DNA of 64,000 nucleotides from an uncultured Ruminococcus sp. Its GTDB lineage: Bacteria; Bacillota; Clostridia; Oscillospirales; Ruminococcaceae. The notes under the pieces were generated by a model. The model saw only the letters and a program-made list of their open reading frames with translations. It did no database searches and was not told the origin of the DNA. This document shows, piece after piece, positions 1 through 7,593 of this stretch (position 1 is its first letter; the number at the start of each line of letters is the position of its first letter). The stretch is from NCBI GenBank assembly GCA_910579955.1, contig CAJTWE010000012.1, forward strand, positions 1-64,000, written 5' to 3'. A program made the position numbers and the translations under genes.

Positions 1-58
1 TACACATTCGTTTTTTTACTTTTTGCCTATTGACATTTTACCGTAGGACTCCATATAC

Positions 59-96
59 AAAAATTCCGATAAGGCTGGAATCACCTTATCGGAATT
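59..96 (-). terminator. Intrinsic terminator after the serine recombinase
   Basis: A perfect 13-bp inverted repeat (arms 62-74 and 84-96, 9-nt loop) is followed on the minus strand by a run of five T. It lies about 90 nt past the recombinase stop. Nothing else is supported in bases 1-184. Confidence 0.75.
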
Positions 97-184
97 ATAA
101 TATATATTTCATTTTTGGAATTATTGCGATTTAAGTTGTTTGCATTGATTGCGAACCCTGTTGCCAACTATAAACTATATTTTG

Positions 185-1945
185 TCAGCAAGCTTCTAAT
201 TTTACGACTTTTCTGATTTGATTGTCAGCATTTATTTTTACACTCACATCAAAAAACTTTCCGACCATTTTCTCAACATCATTTCCAAACACTTTTCCTA
301 CTTTCTGAATCGGAATTACAACAGGAAGAAGTTTGTCACACCCTTGCTCGCCAAACCAACATTTCAATTTATGTTTCATTGAATCCATATAAAAATCATG
401 AAGAAAAAGCGTGATTGTATAATCTCTGAGCGGTTCTTTAACATATTCCTTAAACTTGCGACCTACTGAGATGCCCTCCTTTAAAGCTACTGTTACTTCT
501 CCATTCCCGACTGTAACCGAATCAATTACAGAGCGTATCAATTGTTTTGCATTTACAGAATCGCATTGTGCCATATATTCAGAAAATTGACTTTTCAATG
601 ATTTCAAATCGGCAGATGTATAATTTGAAACAGTATTATTGAAACTTTTTAATTTTGCCGTTATTTGTTCGTTTTCTTTGCCTATACGGTCAAGTCTGTT
701 CATGATTGCAGTTGTAGCCTTGCCTGTTTCAATGGCTTTCAGAAGATTTTTCTGAGCTGTTTCAAGACCTGCCTGTTTCGCTCTCAACTGTTTAAAAATC
801 TTATCATTTTCCAGTTTATCCGAGTGAGCAATATCGTTTATTGTTAAAAGAACTTGTTTCTGATTTGGAACAGAGAAGAGAGCTTCTGCCAGAACTGAAA
901 AAACAGTATTTTCCAACTTATCAGCTCTTACAGGTTTACAACTGCACTTATTTGAACAGCGGTACTGATAGTATTTGTGACCATTTGAATGTTGTACATT
1001 TCCTGAAATTTTACTTCCGCACTTTGAGCAAAAAATGAATCCATTTAAAGAGTAGTAATGTTTTACATTTGCTTTATGTGCCTTATTTCTGTTTTCTGTC
1101 AATCTTTCCTGAGCTGCAAAAAATATTTCGTCTGATACTATTGCAGGACAACCGCCCTCTATTCTGATATAGTTTTCTTTGTACTGGTGAGAATTTCTGT
1201 GACCTTCTGAGTTCTTTGCAGACGATTTATCCCAAGTGTAACACCCACGATATTTTTCATTGTGAAGTATAGAATTAAGTGAATTTGGCTTGAAATCATT
1301 ACCTCTGTTTGTCTTGTATCTATGTTTTTTCAGCCACTTACAAATCTCGCTTGCTGAAAACCCGTCAACGTAGAGTTCAAATATTTTTCTGACAGCAGGT
1401 GCAGTTACTTCATCTATTTCCAAAAGCCCTGTATCTTTGTTGACACACATTCCATAAGGAGCAACGCCGCCCATATGCTGACAATTTTCCGCACCTGCAA
1501 GAAGTCCTTTTCTTGTTTCATTGGAAAGATTTCGGCTGAAATTCGCAGAAAGTGCTGCCTGTACCGCCATAAGCAGATTGCTTTCATCATTACGGCTGTC
1601 TATTCCGTCTGCAACAGCTATCAAAGCTATATCATGATTTTTAAAATATTCAAGGTCTTTAAAAAAATTAAGTTCGTTTCTGTGCAGACGGTCAGCTTTA
1701 TGTACCACTATCGCATCTATCTGATTGTCAAGAATAAAACTTCTCATTTCCTGATAAGCCGGACGGTTTGTATTTGTCCCCGACCTGCCCTCCTCACGAA
1801 AAACTTTTACAACTGTCATATTATTAGCTTTTGCATACTGTTTCAAAATCTTTTCCTGCATATCAAGTGAATAATTGTCAACCTGTTTTTCTGAACTGAC
1901 ACGAATATAAATAACGACTTTTTTCAATAATTTCAAATTATTCAT
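185..1945 (-). CDS. Large serine recombinase (site-specific integrase/excisionase)
   Basis: Site-specific DNA recombinase of the large serine family, 586 residues, expected to integrate or excise a mobile element. Visible parts: resolvase catalytic domain with IRVSS near the N-terminus (Ser17 is the expected nucleophile) and ADRLHRN (84-90) with the usual active-site arginine; a recombinase domain (about 160-270); a zinc ribbon with Cys306, 309, 330, 334 and 336; then a long coiled coil (about 385-470). The frame stays open 17 codons upstream, but the ATG at 1945 gives the normal family N-terminus and overlaps the preceding small gene by 8 nt, implying translational coupling. No internal stop or frameshift is visible. 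Size and layout match phage/ICE integrases and SCC Ccr-type recombinases; which one cannot be settled here. Confidence 0.93.
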   Translation of the reverse strand: MNNLKLLKKVVIYIRVSSEKQVDNYSLDMQEKILKQYAKANNMTVVKVFREEGRSGTNTNRPAYQEMRSFILDNQIDAIVVHKADRLHRNELNFFKDLEYFKNHDIALIAVADGIDSRNDESNLLMAVQAALSANFSRNLSNETRKGLLAGAENCQHMGGVAPYGMCVNKDTGLLEIDEVTAPAVRKIFELYVDGFSASEICKWLKKHRYKTNRGNDFKPNSLNSILHNEKYRGCYTWDKSSAKNSEGHRNSHQYKENYIRIEGGCPAIVSDEIFFAAQERLTENRNKAHKANVKHYYSLNGFIFCSKCGSKISGNVQHSNGHKYYQYRCSNKCSCKPVRADKLENTVFSVLAEALFSVPNQKQVLLTINDIAHSDKLENDKIFKQLRAKQAGLETAQKNLLKAIETGKATTAIMNRLDRIGKENEQITAKLKSFNNTVSNYTSADLKSLKSQFSEYMAQCDSVNAKQLIRSVIDSVTVGNGEVTVALKEGISVGRKFKEYVKEPLRDYTITLFLHDFYMDSMKHKLKCWFGEQGCDKLLPVVIPIQKVGKVFGNDVEKMVGKFFDVSVKINADNQIRKVVKLEAC

Positions 1946-2111
1946 AGACTTCCTCGCTTTCTGTTTCGTTCTTCTGAAGCATTTCAAGAAGAACATGACT
2001 CAAATTTACGATGATTTTTTCTGACGTATCGGCTGTTTTATTGTTTACAACAGCTTCAGAAACTTCTATTTTATTTTTGTTTCTGTCAAACTTTATTTTA
2101 TTTACCTGCAT
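1938..2111 (-). CDS. Small hypothetical protein coupled to the recombinase
   Basis: 57-residue basic-then-acidic protein starting MQVNKIKFDRNK. The ATG at 2111 has a good ribosome-binding site (GAAGAGG about 8 nt upstream). Its TAA overlaps the recombinase ATG in the string ATGAATAA, so the two are almost certainly co-translated. A longer frame reaching 2222 would overlap the DUF927 gene and has no matching ribosome-binding site, so I reject that start. I do not recognise the family. Its position suggests an accessory or directionality factor, which is inference only. Confidence 0.6.
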   Translation of the reverse strand: MQVNKIKFDRNKNKIEVSEAVVNNKTADTSEKIIVNLSHVLLEMLQKNETESEEVYE

Positions 2112-2138
2112 TTTAAAAACCTCTTCTTTCTGAATGAT

Positions 2139-2169
2139 TCCCCTCGCAACTGCATAAATTACGAGGGGA
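2139..2169 (-). other. Stem-loop between DUF927 gene and small coupled gene
   Basis: Inverted repeat with 8-bp GC-rich arms (CCCCTCG/CGAGGGG plus one pair, 2139-2146 and 2162-2169) and a 15-nt loop. It falls just after the DUF927 stop. No T-run follows, so it may be an mRNA processing or stability element rather than a terminator. Confidence 0.45.
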
Positions 2170-2182
2170 TTTACACTATTTA

Positions 2183-3709
2183 TTATTCCATAACTGTAAG
2201 GTCTATCTGATAACACCAGCAAAGTGTACCATCAATTGTAAGCTTTGATTTAAGTCCCTTACCTTGTCCCTGACGAATTAAGTAACCTGATTCGTCAAGT
2301 TTTCTGATTGCTATGTCCACATCTTGAAATCCTGCACGTTTCAAAATATCGGCTGTAAGAGATTCCTCTATGATAAGCTTTGTAAGCTTTTTATGCTCAG
2401 TTTCTCGGCGTATTCCGGAACAGTATGGATTTCTGGCAGCATAGCTTACAATTGCCTTGTAAGCGTTAAAAGCAAGATTCTGCTCTTTCGACACATATTT
2501 ATTGTGATTCATAAGAATTTTAGCGACTCCTTTAATATCAATATCAAGCCCGATTTCATCTTTAAGAATCTGTGCTGTCATAAGTGTGATTGCGTATGTC
2601 TGACACAATCTGTCAGTGAAATCGTTTCTGTGCTTATTGCAAAGTTTAGTGATTGCTTCACGGGCTTCCTCATATCTTTCGGGCAATTCTTCAAAAATAT
2701 CTTCTGAGAAAATACAGTCTGTAAATGCTTTTCCAACAATGCCGTAATTTATTCTGACAAACTTCATAAGTGATTCAGCGTGGTTCTTGTCAACTGTCCA
2801 TTTCTGATTGTCGATTACATGGATTCTTACTGCTAAACCGCCATTCTGATTTTTCGTAGAAGCTGCAAATCTCTGTTCTGAGGTCATAACCACAACAGTA
2901 GACCATTTACCCGATTCTTTTTCTGAACAGTCTGAATTAAGTCTGTGTTTCTCGCACTGTTCATATACCTGATAGGCGTATTCTTCTGCCTTGATATTGC
3001 CGATTACCGCTGATGCTTCATCGACGAACGTCGGTACTCCGTTACGTCCTGAAAGTCTTTTCAAAGCAGCATTGGTTGTTGAAAGCATTGCAGAGAAAAT
3101 TTTGTCAGACGTTGGATTAGTCCACATTGATGCAGCAACCTGTGACGAAATAGTCTTGCCTGTTGAACTGCTTCCAACAATATTGATGCAGTAGCTGTGC
3201 AAATCGTAATTGTACTTTTCCTGTAAAATTGTAAGTATAACTGCACCCATTGTCGCAGAAATCAAGAACTGCAAGGGAACGGATTCTTCAAGAAGAGCAT
3301 TAAATTTTTCCAAGTAATCGTCATCATCAATACAATCGTTCTGAATTTCAAAAGCATCAACTGAATTGTAACCGTTGAACGAAAAACCAAGTTCTGAATT
3401 TACATTCGGAACAACACCAAGAGTCTTATTTTTGTCGTGAATTGGCATCTTTTCAAGTACTTTTTTAAGTGCAACTGCTACTGTCATTGAGTCGGTAGGA
3501 CTGACGTGAATGTCATAATTACTAAGCGTTTTAATTTTATACTTATCTGTCAACGTACTGACAGGTACTGTTATCTTTTTGGAACTCAGTTCATCTTCAA
3601 CAATTACATCTACATAAACTTTTCCGTTTGTTCCTTTTGATTTATTCTCCAATTTAATGAAGTCACTTAACCAATTCAAATAACATTGTTCACCTGTTTT
3701 TTCCAACAC
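2183..3709 (-). CDS. DUF927/Cch-like AAA+ ATPase of a mobile element
   Basis: Putative DNA-dependent ATPase or helicase of the DUF927 family, which includes Cch-type proteins encoded next to recombinases in SCC elements. From the GTG at 3709 it has 508 residues. A Walker A GSSSTGKT lies at about 179-186 and a Walker B-like VPTFVDEA at about 225-232, followed by conserved helices and a C-terminal winged-helix-like region. This GTG has no convincing ribosome-binding site. The frame is open without ATG, GTG or TTG for another 84 codons to 3961, and that stretch looks like native N-terminal sequence of the same protein. The next in-frame codon is the TAA ending the acidic ORF (3962-4573). The gene is therefore probably the 3' part of a longer frame cut by one stop codon. 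Function by similarity only. Confidence 0.75.
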   Translation of the reverse strand: MLEKTGEQCYLNWLSDFIKLENKSKGTNGKVYVDVIVEDELSSKKITVPVSTLTDKYKIKTLSNYDIHVSPTDSMTVAVALKKVLEKMPIHDKNKTLGVVPNVNSELGFSFNGYNSVDAFEIQNDCIDDDDYLEKFNALLEESVPLQFLISATMGAVILTILQEKYNYDLHSYCINIVGSSSTGKTISSQVAASMWTNPTSDKIFSAMLSTTNAALKRLSGRNGVPTFVDEASAVIGNIKAEEYAYQVYEQCEKHRLNSDCSEKESGKWSTVVVMTSEQRFAASTKNQNGGLAVRIHVIDNQKWTVDKNHAESLMKFVRINYGIVGKAFTDCIFSEDIFEELPERYEEAREAITKLCNKHRNDFTDRLCQTYAITLMTAQILKDEIGLDIDIKGVAKILMNHNKYVSKEQNLAFNAYKAIVSYAARNPYCSGIRRETEHKKLTKLIIEESLTADILKRAGFQDVDIAIRKLDESGYLIRQGQGKGLKSKLTIDGTLCWCYQIDLTVME

Positions 3710-3964
3710 TGCAAACGAGTTCTCTGTTCCAACTATCTTTACAGGAAATGGTTCGCCTTCTAAAATTTTAATTGACTTTATTCCATTTTGCTCGATTATT
3801 CTTGCTTCATTAGAAGTTATTATTTCATTTTCGTAGGATTCTATTTTGGCAGGAACGACAGGAATACCATTAATGTAAGTTATATCTTTTTCTGAAAATT
3901 GTTTTCTGTTAAGGATAAACGGAGGTTTCTTTCTCTTGGACGCTTTTAGAATTACTTCTTCTTA
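3710..3964 (-). other. Open coding stretch behind an in-frame TAA (interrupted gene)
   Basis: Reading the minus strand in the DUF927 frame, the acidic ORF ends ...GAT GAG TAA (TAA at 3964-3962). It continues without a frame change as E-E-V-I-L-K-A-S-K-R-K-K-P-P and on through 84 sense codons into the DUF927 gene. No start codon lies in this stretch. The simplest reading is a single roughly 796-codon gene with one nonsense codon. Stop readthrough, a sequencing error or reinitiation from a non-standard codon are the alternatives. Confidence 0.7.
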
Positions 3965-4573
3965 CTCATCTTCATATGTATCTGACTCTGATACATCATC
4001 GTACAATTCATCTTCATCAAAATCCGACTCGGGTTCTTCTTCATGAAGTTTATCCAAGTAATAACTGAAATTGTTATCTTCTTCGTCATCTTCAATGTCC
4101 TCCAAATCCGAGTAAGCAGAAGGGACTTCTGACTTCTCAACAACAGGAGATTTAGAAATTTGTCCACCTTTGCCGATGACCTTTCTTTTTCTGCTTGGTG
4201 GAGGTGTTACTTCTTCCTCTTCTTCATACAAATCTGAATCGTCTTCAAGTTCTGACTCTTTGACGACAGAAGAGTTAGCTCTTCCACTTTTGCCTATCAC
4301 TTTTCCTTTACAGCTTGGTGGAATTGGTATTATCTCTTCTTCTAAATCGTCTTCAATTTCTGAGTTTTCTTTTGACTCTTCTACAACAGGTTTTTTAAAA
4401 ATTTCTCCGCTTTTGCTGATAACTTTCTTTTTACTACTTAACATAGGTGTTATTTCCTCCTTAAATTCATTTTCATCAATAATCTCTGGTGACTTGATTT
4501 TATTATTTGGATTAATCTCTTTTTCATTCACTTCTTTTGAATGAACTTTTTGATTTCTTTTAATGATAGACAT
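3962..4573 (-). CDS. Acidic repeat ORF, N-terminal tail of the DUF927 frame
   Basis: 203-residue, highly charged, probably disordered protein with no membrane segment. After about 40 residues it contains three imperfect repeats of about 40 residues. Each has a basic patch related to KVIGKSG (KVISKSG, KVIGKSG, KVIGKGG), then a hydrophobic-plus-acidic segment (PVVEES, SVVKES, PVVEKS), then runs of Glu/Asp. The tail is almost wholly acidic. Start ATG at 4573 has AAGGAAGG upstream. It shares its frame with the DUF927 gene, separated by one TAA, so it is either a truncated fusion product or a separate cistron. I know of no characterised function for such a tail; DNA mimicry or partner binding is speculation. 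Confidence 0.6.
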   Translation of the reverse strand: MSIIKRNQKVHSKEVNEKEINPNNKIKSPEIIDENEFKEEITPMLSSKKKVISKSGEIFKKPVVEESKENSEIEDDLEEEIIPIPPSCKGKVIGKSGRANSSVVKESELEDDSDLYEEEEEVTPPPSRKRKVIGKGGQISKSPVVEKSEVPSAYSDLEDIEDDEEDNNFSYYLDKLHEEEPESDFDEDELYDDVSESDTYEDE

Positions 4574-4615
4574 ACTTAACTACCTTCCTTTCATTTTAAT
4601 AAATTATAATTGGCT

Positions 4616-4637
4616 CAAATAGATGCTTGTCTATTTG
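4616..4637. promoter_or_regulatory. Inverted repeat upstream of the acidic ORF
   Basis: Perfect inverted repeat CAAATAGA/TCTATTTG with a 6-nt spacer, 43-64 nt upstream of the acidic ORF start (minus strand), inside an AT-rich region that should hold its promoter. A plausible operator for a dimeric repressor, for example the XRE protein at 6215. No second copy was seen. Confidence 0.4.
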
Positions 4638-4715
4638 GACTACTATTATTATATGACTAATTTCTACATAATATTCATTTTTTCTCCAAAAAAATTTATA
4701 TTGTACCTTTTGCAC

Positions 4716-4748
4716 AAAAAAAGAGCTGTACCCAAAAGGCACAGCTCT
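4716..4748 (-). terminator. Intrinsic terminator after the two-TM hypothetical gene
   Basis: 8-bp stem AGAGCTGT/ACAGCTCT (4722-4729, 4741-4748) followed on the minus strand by a run of six or seven T. It ends the transcript of the gene stopping at 4919. The rest of 4574-4918 is AT-rich intergenic sequence with no credible gene. Confidence 0.7.
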
Positions 4749-4918
4749 GACTTCCGAATGTTTTCAGAAGAGAAAAAACTCTCTGATTTTTTGTTACTCT
4801 GTCAATGTTGATTTCCAATCACGAAACCATTTTAAAAGACTATTTTTGAATTTCTGAAAGGAAAACAACAGGAGAGAGCATTTAAAGGATTTCACAACAT
4901 AAAGAAAAAGAAATTAGA

Positions 4919-6082
4919 CTATCCCTCTACTACTTGCTTTATCTGTTCTTTTTGCTCTTCAGCAGAAAGAGAGTCATTGTTTACTATTGCAAGAATTGTT
5001 TTTTTCTTCTCATCAAGATTTCCCAAATAAACCGATATGATATTATTTTGCTCTTTTACTTTTTTGTTTAAGGGAAGAAACTTTTTTACTACAACAAAAG
5101 CTCCAGCTGCTACTAACAAGGCAAATATGATATAGTAAGCACCGTCGTCAAAGCGAAAAAATGCAGTTAGAATGTAAGTAACAATTGGACCAAGAAATCC
5201 AATTAAACCATATTTCAATCTTTCACTCTTTAGTGCTTCCAATTCACCATTTAGTTTCTTTTTCTTCTCTTCCAAGTTTGTGTCTATAGGTTTTTCAACA
5301 GCAAATGCACTATCTTTAACCGATCCACTCATAAAGACATTGTATTCTTTATCACCATATTTATATGTAATTTCGTAGACTGGAATGTAGTATATGTCAA
5401 CACGATACTTATCTGACATATGTTCAAGAGAAAACTCTTCATAACGAGTTCCTGGAACTTCTTTTTTACATTCACCAATCGCTTGCTTTTTTATACTTAG
5501 AGCAAGATAATCATGTGCATATTCGTCACTTTCAGTCAAAGGTTTCAGTTTTGCTCCCATTACAGCACTTTCAGAAAAGTCAACACTTGTTTCTAATGAA
5601 ATTGAATTCAGCCAATCTACCATTTGCTCATTGTTATCTTCTGTTAGAGTAACCTTGCTGCAATAATTTCCAGAAATCCGTCCGCTTGTTCTTTCCTTTT
5701 TATCAATTACAGTTCTTGTTTTCTTTATGGGTTTATAGAATTTATCAACGCATGGACCATAATTAGGATTTTTATAGTATTTTTCAGCCTCCATCGTTGC
5801 ATATTGTGGCACTCCATTAGTATTATGACCATATTGGTATTTAATGTACAGAACCTGTTCTGTATATTCTTCTTCACGTTCCCAAATACTTAAAGCTGAC
5901 CACTCTGCCTTATACTCAGAAGAAACCATTCTTATTGGATAAAAAGTTTTGGTTACACTTGTGATTTCAGCTTTGTACGCAATGTCAATTGGGGTATTAT
6001 CACCAAGAATTACCCAATCAAGAAAATTCTTTCTTATTTCACTTTCATCCATATTAAACTGAATGATATATTTTTTATTCAT
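4919..6082 (-). CDS. Hypothetical membrane-anchored protein with two C-terminal TM segments
   Basis: 387-residue protein that I do not recognise. Residues 1-265 look soluble, with many Tyr/Lys/Glu; a charged coiled-coil stretch (about 270-290, EEKKKKLNGELEALKSER) precedes two adjacent hydrophobic segments (about 297-313 and 320-337) forming a hairpin. The last 50 residues are charged. There is no signal peptide, so the large N-terminal part is probably cytoplasmic. ATG at 6082 has a GAAAGGAA site upstream. It is divergent from the XRE regulator and ends at its own terminator, so it is a single-gene unit and probably cargo of the accessory region. Function unknown. Confidence 0.7.
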   Translation of the reverse strand: MNKKYIIQFNMDESEIRKNFLDWVILGDNTPIDIAYKAEITSVTKTFYPIRMVSSEYKAEWSALSIWEREEEYTEQVLYIKYQYGHNTNGVPQYATMEAEKYYKNPNYGPCVDKFYKPIKKTRTVIDKKERTSGRISGNYCSKVTLTEDNNEQMVDWLNSISLETSVDFSESAVMGAKLKPLTESDEYAHDYLALSIKKQAIGECKKEVPGTRYEEFSLEHMSDKYRVDIYYIPVYEITYKYGDKEYNVFMSGSVKDSAFAVEKPIDTNLEEKKKKLNGELEALKSERLKYGLIGFLGPIVTYILTAFFRFDDGAYYIIFALLVAAGAFVVVKKFLPLNKKVKEQNNIISVYLGNLDEKKKTILAIVNNDSLSAEEQKEQIKQVVEG

Positions 6083-6116
6083 ATACAGTTATTCCTTTCT
6101 TCGTAAACGTTCTGCT

Positions 6117-6135
6117 TGGTAAACAGTATATACCA
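6117..6135. promoter_or_regulatory. Imperfect palindrome between divergent genes
   Basis: TGGTA...TACCA, 19 nt with inner matches, midway between the two-TM gene and the XRE gene. A TATAAT (6156-6161) facing the XRE gene follows 20 nt later, though without a good -35. The position suits autoregulation by the XRE protein. Confidence 0.35.
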
Positions 6136-6214
6136 CTCTTTCTTTAAGTATAGCATATAATATAAGAAATGTCAAGTACTATTCACCACTTTTTGATATT
6201 TTTTATGAAAGGAA

Positions 6215-6496
6215 ATGATTCAAATGTTTAAATTAAAAACTTCTGACGGAAAAAACAACATTACTGGGAAAAAGTTAGTTGCTCTTCGGCACAGGAAAGG
6301 CATTTCTCAACGTCAGCTTGCTAAGATGATGCAGCTTGCAGGGTATGATGTAGACCACCATTTTATCCGAAGAATTGAGAACGGTGAAAGATTTGTTACT
6401 GATATTGAACTTGTGGCATTGTCGAAAGTTCTTGACGTTCCAATAGATGATCTGATTGATGCAACAATTGCTGTTACTTCTCCTATATTTGAATAA
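6215..6496 (+). CDS. XRE-family helix-turn-helix regulator
   Basis: 93-residue Cro/C1-type DNA-binding protein. The HTH spans about residues 18-77: ALRHRKGISQRQLAKMM, then HFIRRIENGERF (recognition helix region) and ELVALSKVLDVPIDDLI. Two ATG codons are possible, at 6215 and 6224. The single GAAAGGA site is only 2 nt from the first and 11 nt from the second, so the start is uncertain by three residues. It is divergent from the two-TM gene and followed by a strong terminator. It probably represses genes of the accessory region or itself; the target is not shown by the sequence. Confidence 0.85.
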   Translation: MIQMFKLKTSDGKNNITGKKLVALRHRKGISQRQLAKMMQLAGYDVDHHFIRRIENGERFVTDIELVALSKVLDVPIDDLIDATIAVTSPIFE

Positions 6497-6587
6497 TTTC
6501 CTTTATATTCTCATTATAACAAACCAATTAGACATATGGGTGTCTGTTCAAATACAATTTACAATTTTTTTACATAAAGTTTTAAAA

Positions 6588-6642
6588 TGCACCTTAGATT
6601 GATTCTGATACCGAAATCAACCTAAAGTGCATAAATTTTTTT
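6588..6642 (+). terminator. Intrinsic terminator after the XRE gene
   Basis: Stem of about 18 bp with G-U pairs (6588-6605 with 6614-6631), followed by a run of T at 6636-6642. Confidence 0.7.
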
Positions 6643-6758
6643 AAAAATTCTGAATCCCCGAATGATTTTACACAAGAGAAGATTTGAAGGCTCTTTCGTC
6701 AATTAGGTTCTGAACACTCCCTGACCGCATTGAAGCCGTAAACATTTTCTGAAAAAAG

Positions 6759-6796
6759 AATCCCAGTATACCGCTATTTTACGGTATACTGGGATT
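6759..6796. terminator. Perfect 15-bp hairpin, likely bidirectional terminator
   Basis: Arms AATCCCAGTATACCG and its exact complement (6759-6773, 6782-6796) around an 8-nt loop, with A-run before and T-run after. It stands about 30 bp from a partial copy of the ssrA 3' end, in the same relative layout as the hairpin at 7129-7168 next to the intact ssrA end. This suggests it was once an ssrA terminator. Confidence 0.6.
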
Positions 6797-6813
6797 TTCG
6801 CAACCTTTACGAT

Positions 6814-6839
6814 TACGCATTTACGATTGGTGGAGGCGA
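6814..6839 (-). repeat. Partial copy of the ssrA 3' end (possible attachment-site remnant)
   Basis: The 12 bases TGGTGGAGGCGA at 6828-6839 repeat exactly at 7197-7208, where they encode the tmRNA 3' acceptor end. The neighbouring TACGCATTT (6814-6822) also repeats at 7183-7191, giving 21 of 26 identical positions. A weaker T-loop trace (TTGAA at 6846-6850) lies beyond it in the same register as in ssrA. Integrases that use the ssrA 3' end leave such a duplication. The 6840-7128 stretch between the copies holds no convincing gene. Confidence 0.5.
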
Positions 6840-7128
6840 ATAAATTTGAATCAGTGTCACAAATCTTTAAAATATCTATATATAGCCATTTATCGTGATT
6901 TTTAAGTCGCTTTTTTGATGCTTTTTCAAAGTGTAACCAACTTTAAGTGCGTATTTTTATAATTTCGCCAAAAACTCAATGTACGCAGTACAAAATAAAC
7001 GTTGGGCAGAGGCAGCCTTATTGAATCCCTGTCAACGAAATTTAGCTATTTTAAGCCATATAATAGATATTACAACAAATGAAATAATGCACAAAGATTT
7101 TCAACTGGTGTCCGCTTTTTCAAAGATT

Positions 7129-7168
7129 AAAAGTGAGAAAACCGCTTGGCTACGGCTTTCTCACTTTT
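7129..7168 (-). terminator. Probable ssrA terminator
   Basis: Perfect 12-bp stem (7129-7140 with 7157-7168) plus an inner CCG/CGG clamp, starting 29 nt beyond the tmRNA 3' end on the minus strand. The following T-run is short and mixed. Confidence 0.6.
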
Positions 7169-7196
7169 GTAACATTTGCATATACGCATTTTAAGG

Positions 7197-7569
7197 TGGT
7201 GGAGGCGAGGAGAATTGAACTCCTGTCCGAAAACCGATTCATGTAACTTTCTACGAGCGTAGTTTATCTACTAAAATTCCCTCAACTTACCGCCGACAAA
7301 CAGGCTGAAAGGGGAGGTATCCCAAATACATTTCTGCGGTGTGGGAATGCCGCCGAAACGTTCACCACTGCAATGATGCCCTAGAGCAGGTCGTGGTAAT
7401 CCTGCAATGGACAGTAGCTGACTTAGGCAGCTACCTGTACGCTCTTGTTAAAGCTTACAGAAATGTTATTTTTAGCGTTTAATTTTAAACGTGCCTAATT
7501 TTTAAGAGACTCGGCAAACTCTGCTCGCTTATCGCACTTCACAATCCCCGTCGAAACCGTTACGCCCCC
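7197..7569 (-). ncRNA. ssrA: tmRNA (transfer-messenger RNA)
   Basis: Rescues stalled ribosomes by trans-translation with SmpB. On the minus strand the 5' end GGGGGCG pairs over 7 bp with the 3' CGCCUCC preceding ACCA, so CCA is encoded. The T-arm GGAGUUCAAUUCUCC and the conserved 5' UUUCGACGGGGAUUGUGAA are both visible. The tag reading frame (7476 to 7423) starts at a GCU resume codon and encodes AKNNISVSFNKSVQVAA followed by UAA; the terminal VAA is the usual protease signal in Firmicutes. smpB is the next gene upstream on the same strand. The 3' end borders the accessory region. Confidence 0.97.
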
Positions 7570-7593
7570 ATTTTTTCAAAATAACCTTGCTTG

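Noticed and set aside
4170..4544. Ser-rich frame on the plus strand
   Set aside because: Reverse image of the acidic repeats; composition only.
6979..7194. 71-codon plus-strand ORF next to ssrA
   Set aside because: It runs through the 12-bp terminator hairpin and has no ribosome-binding site.
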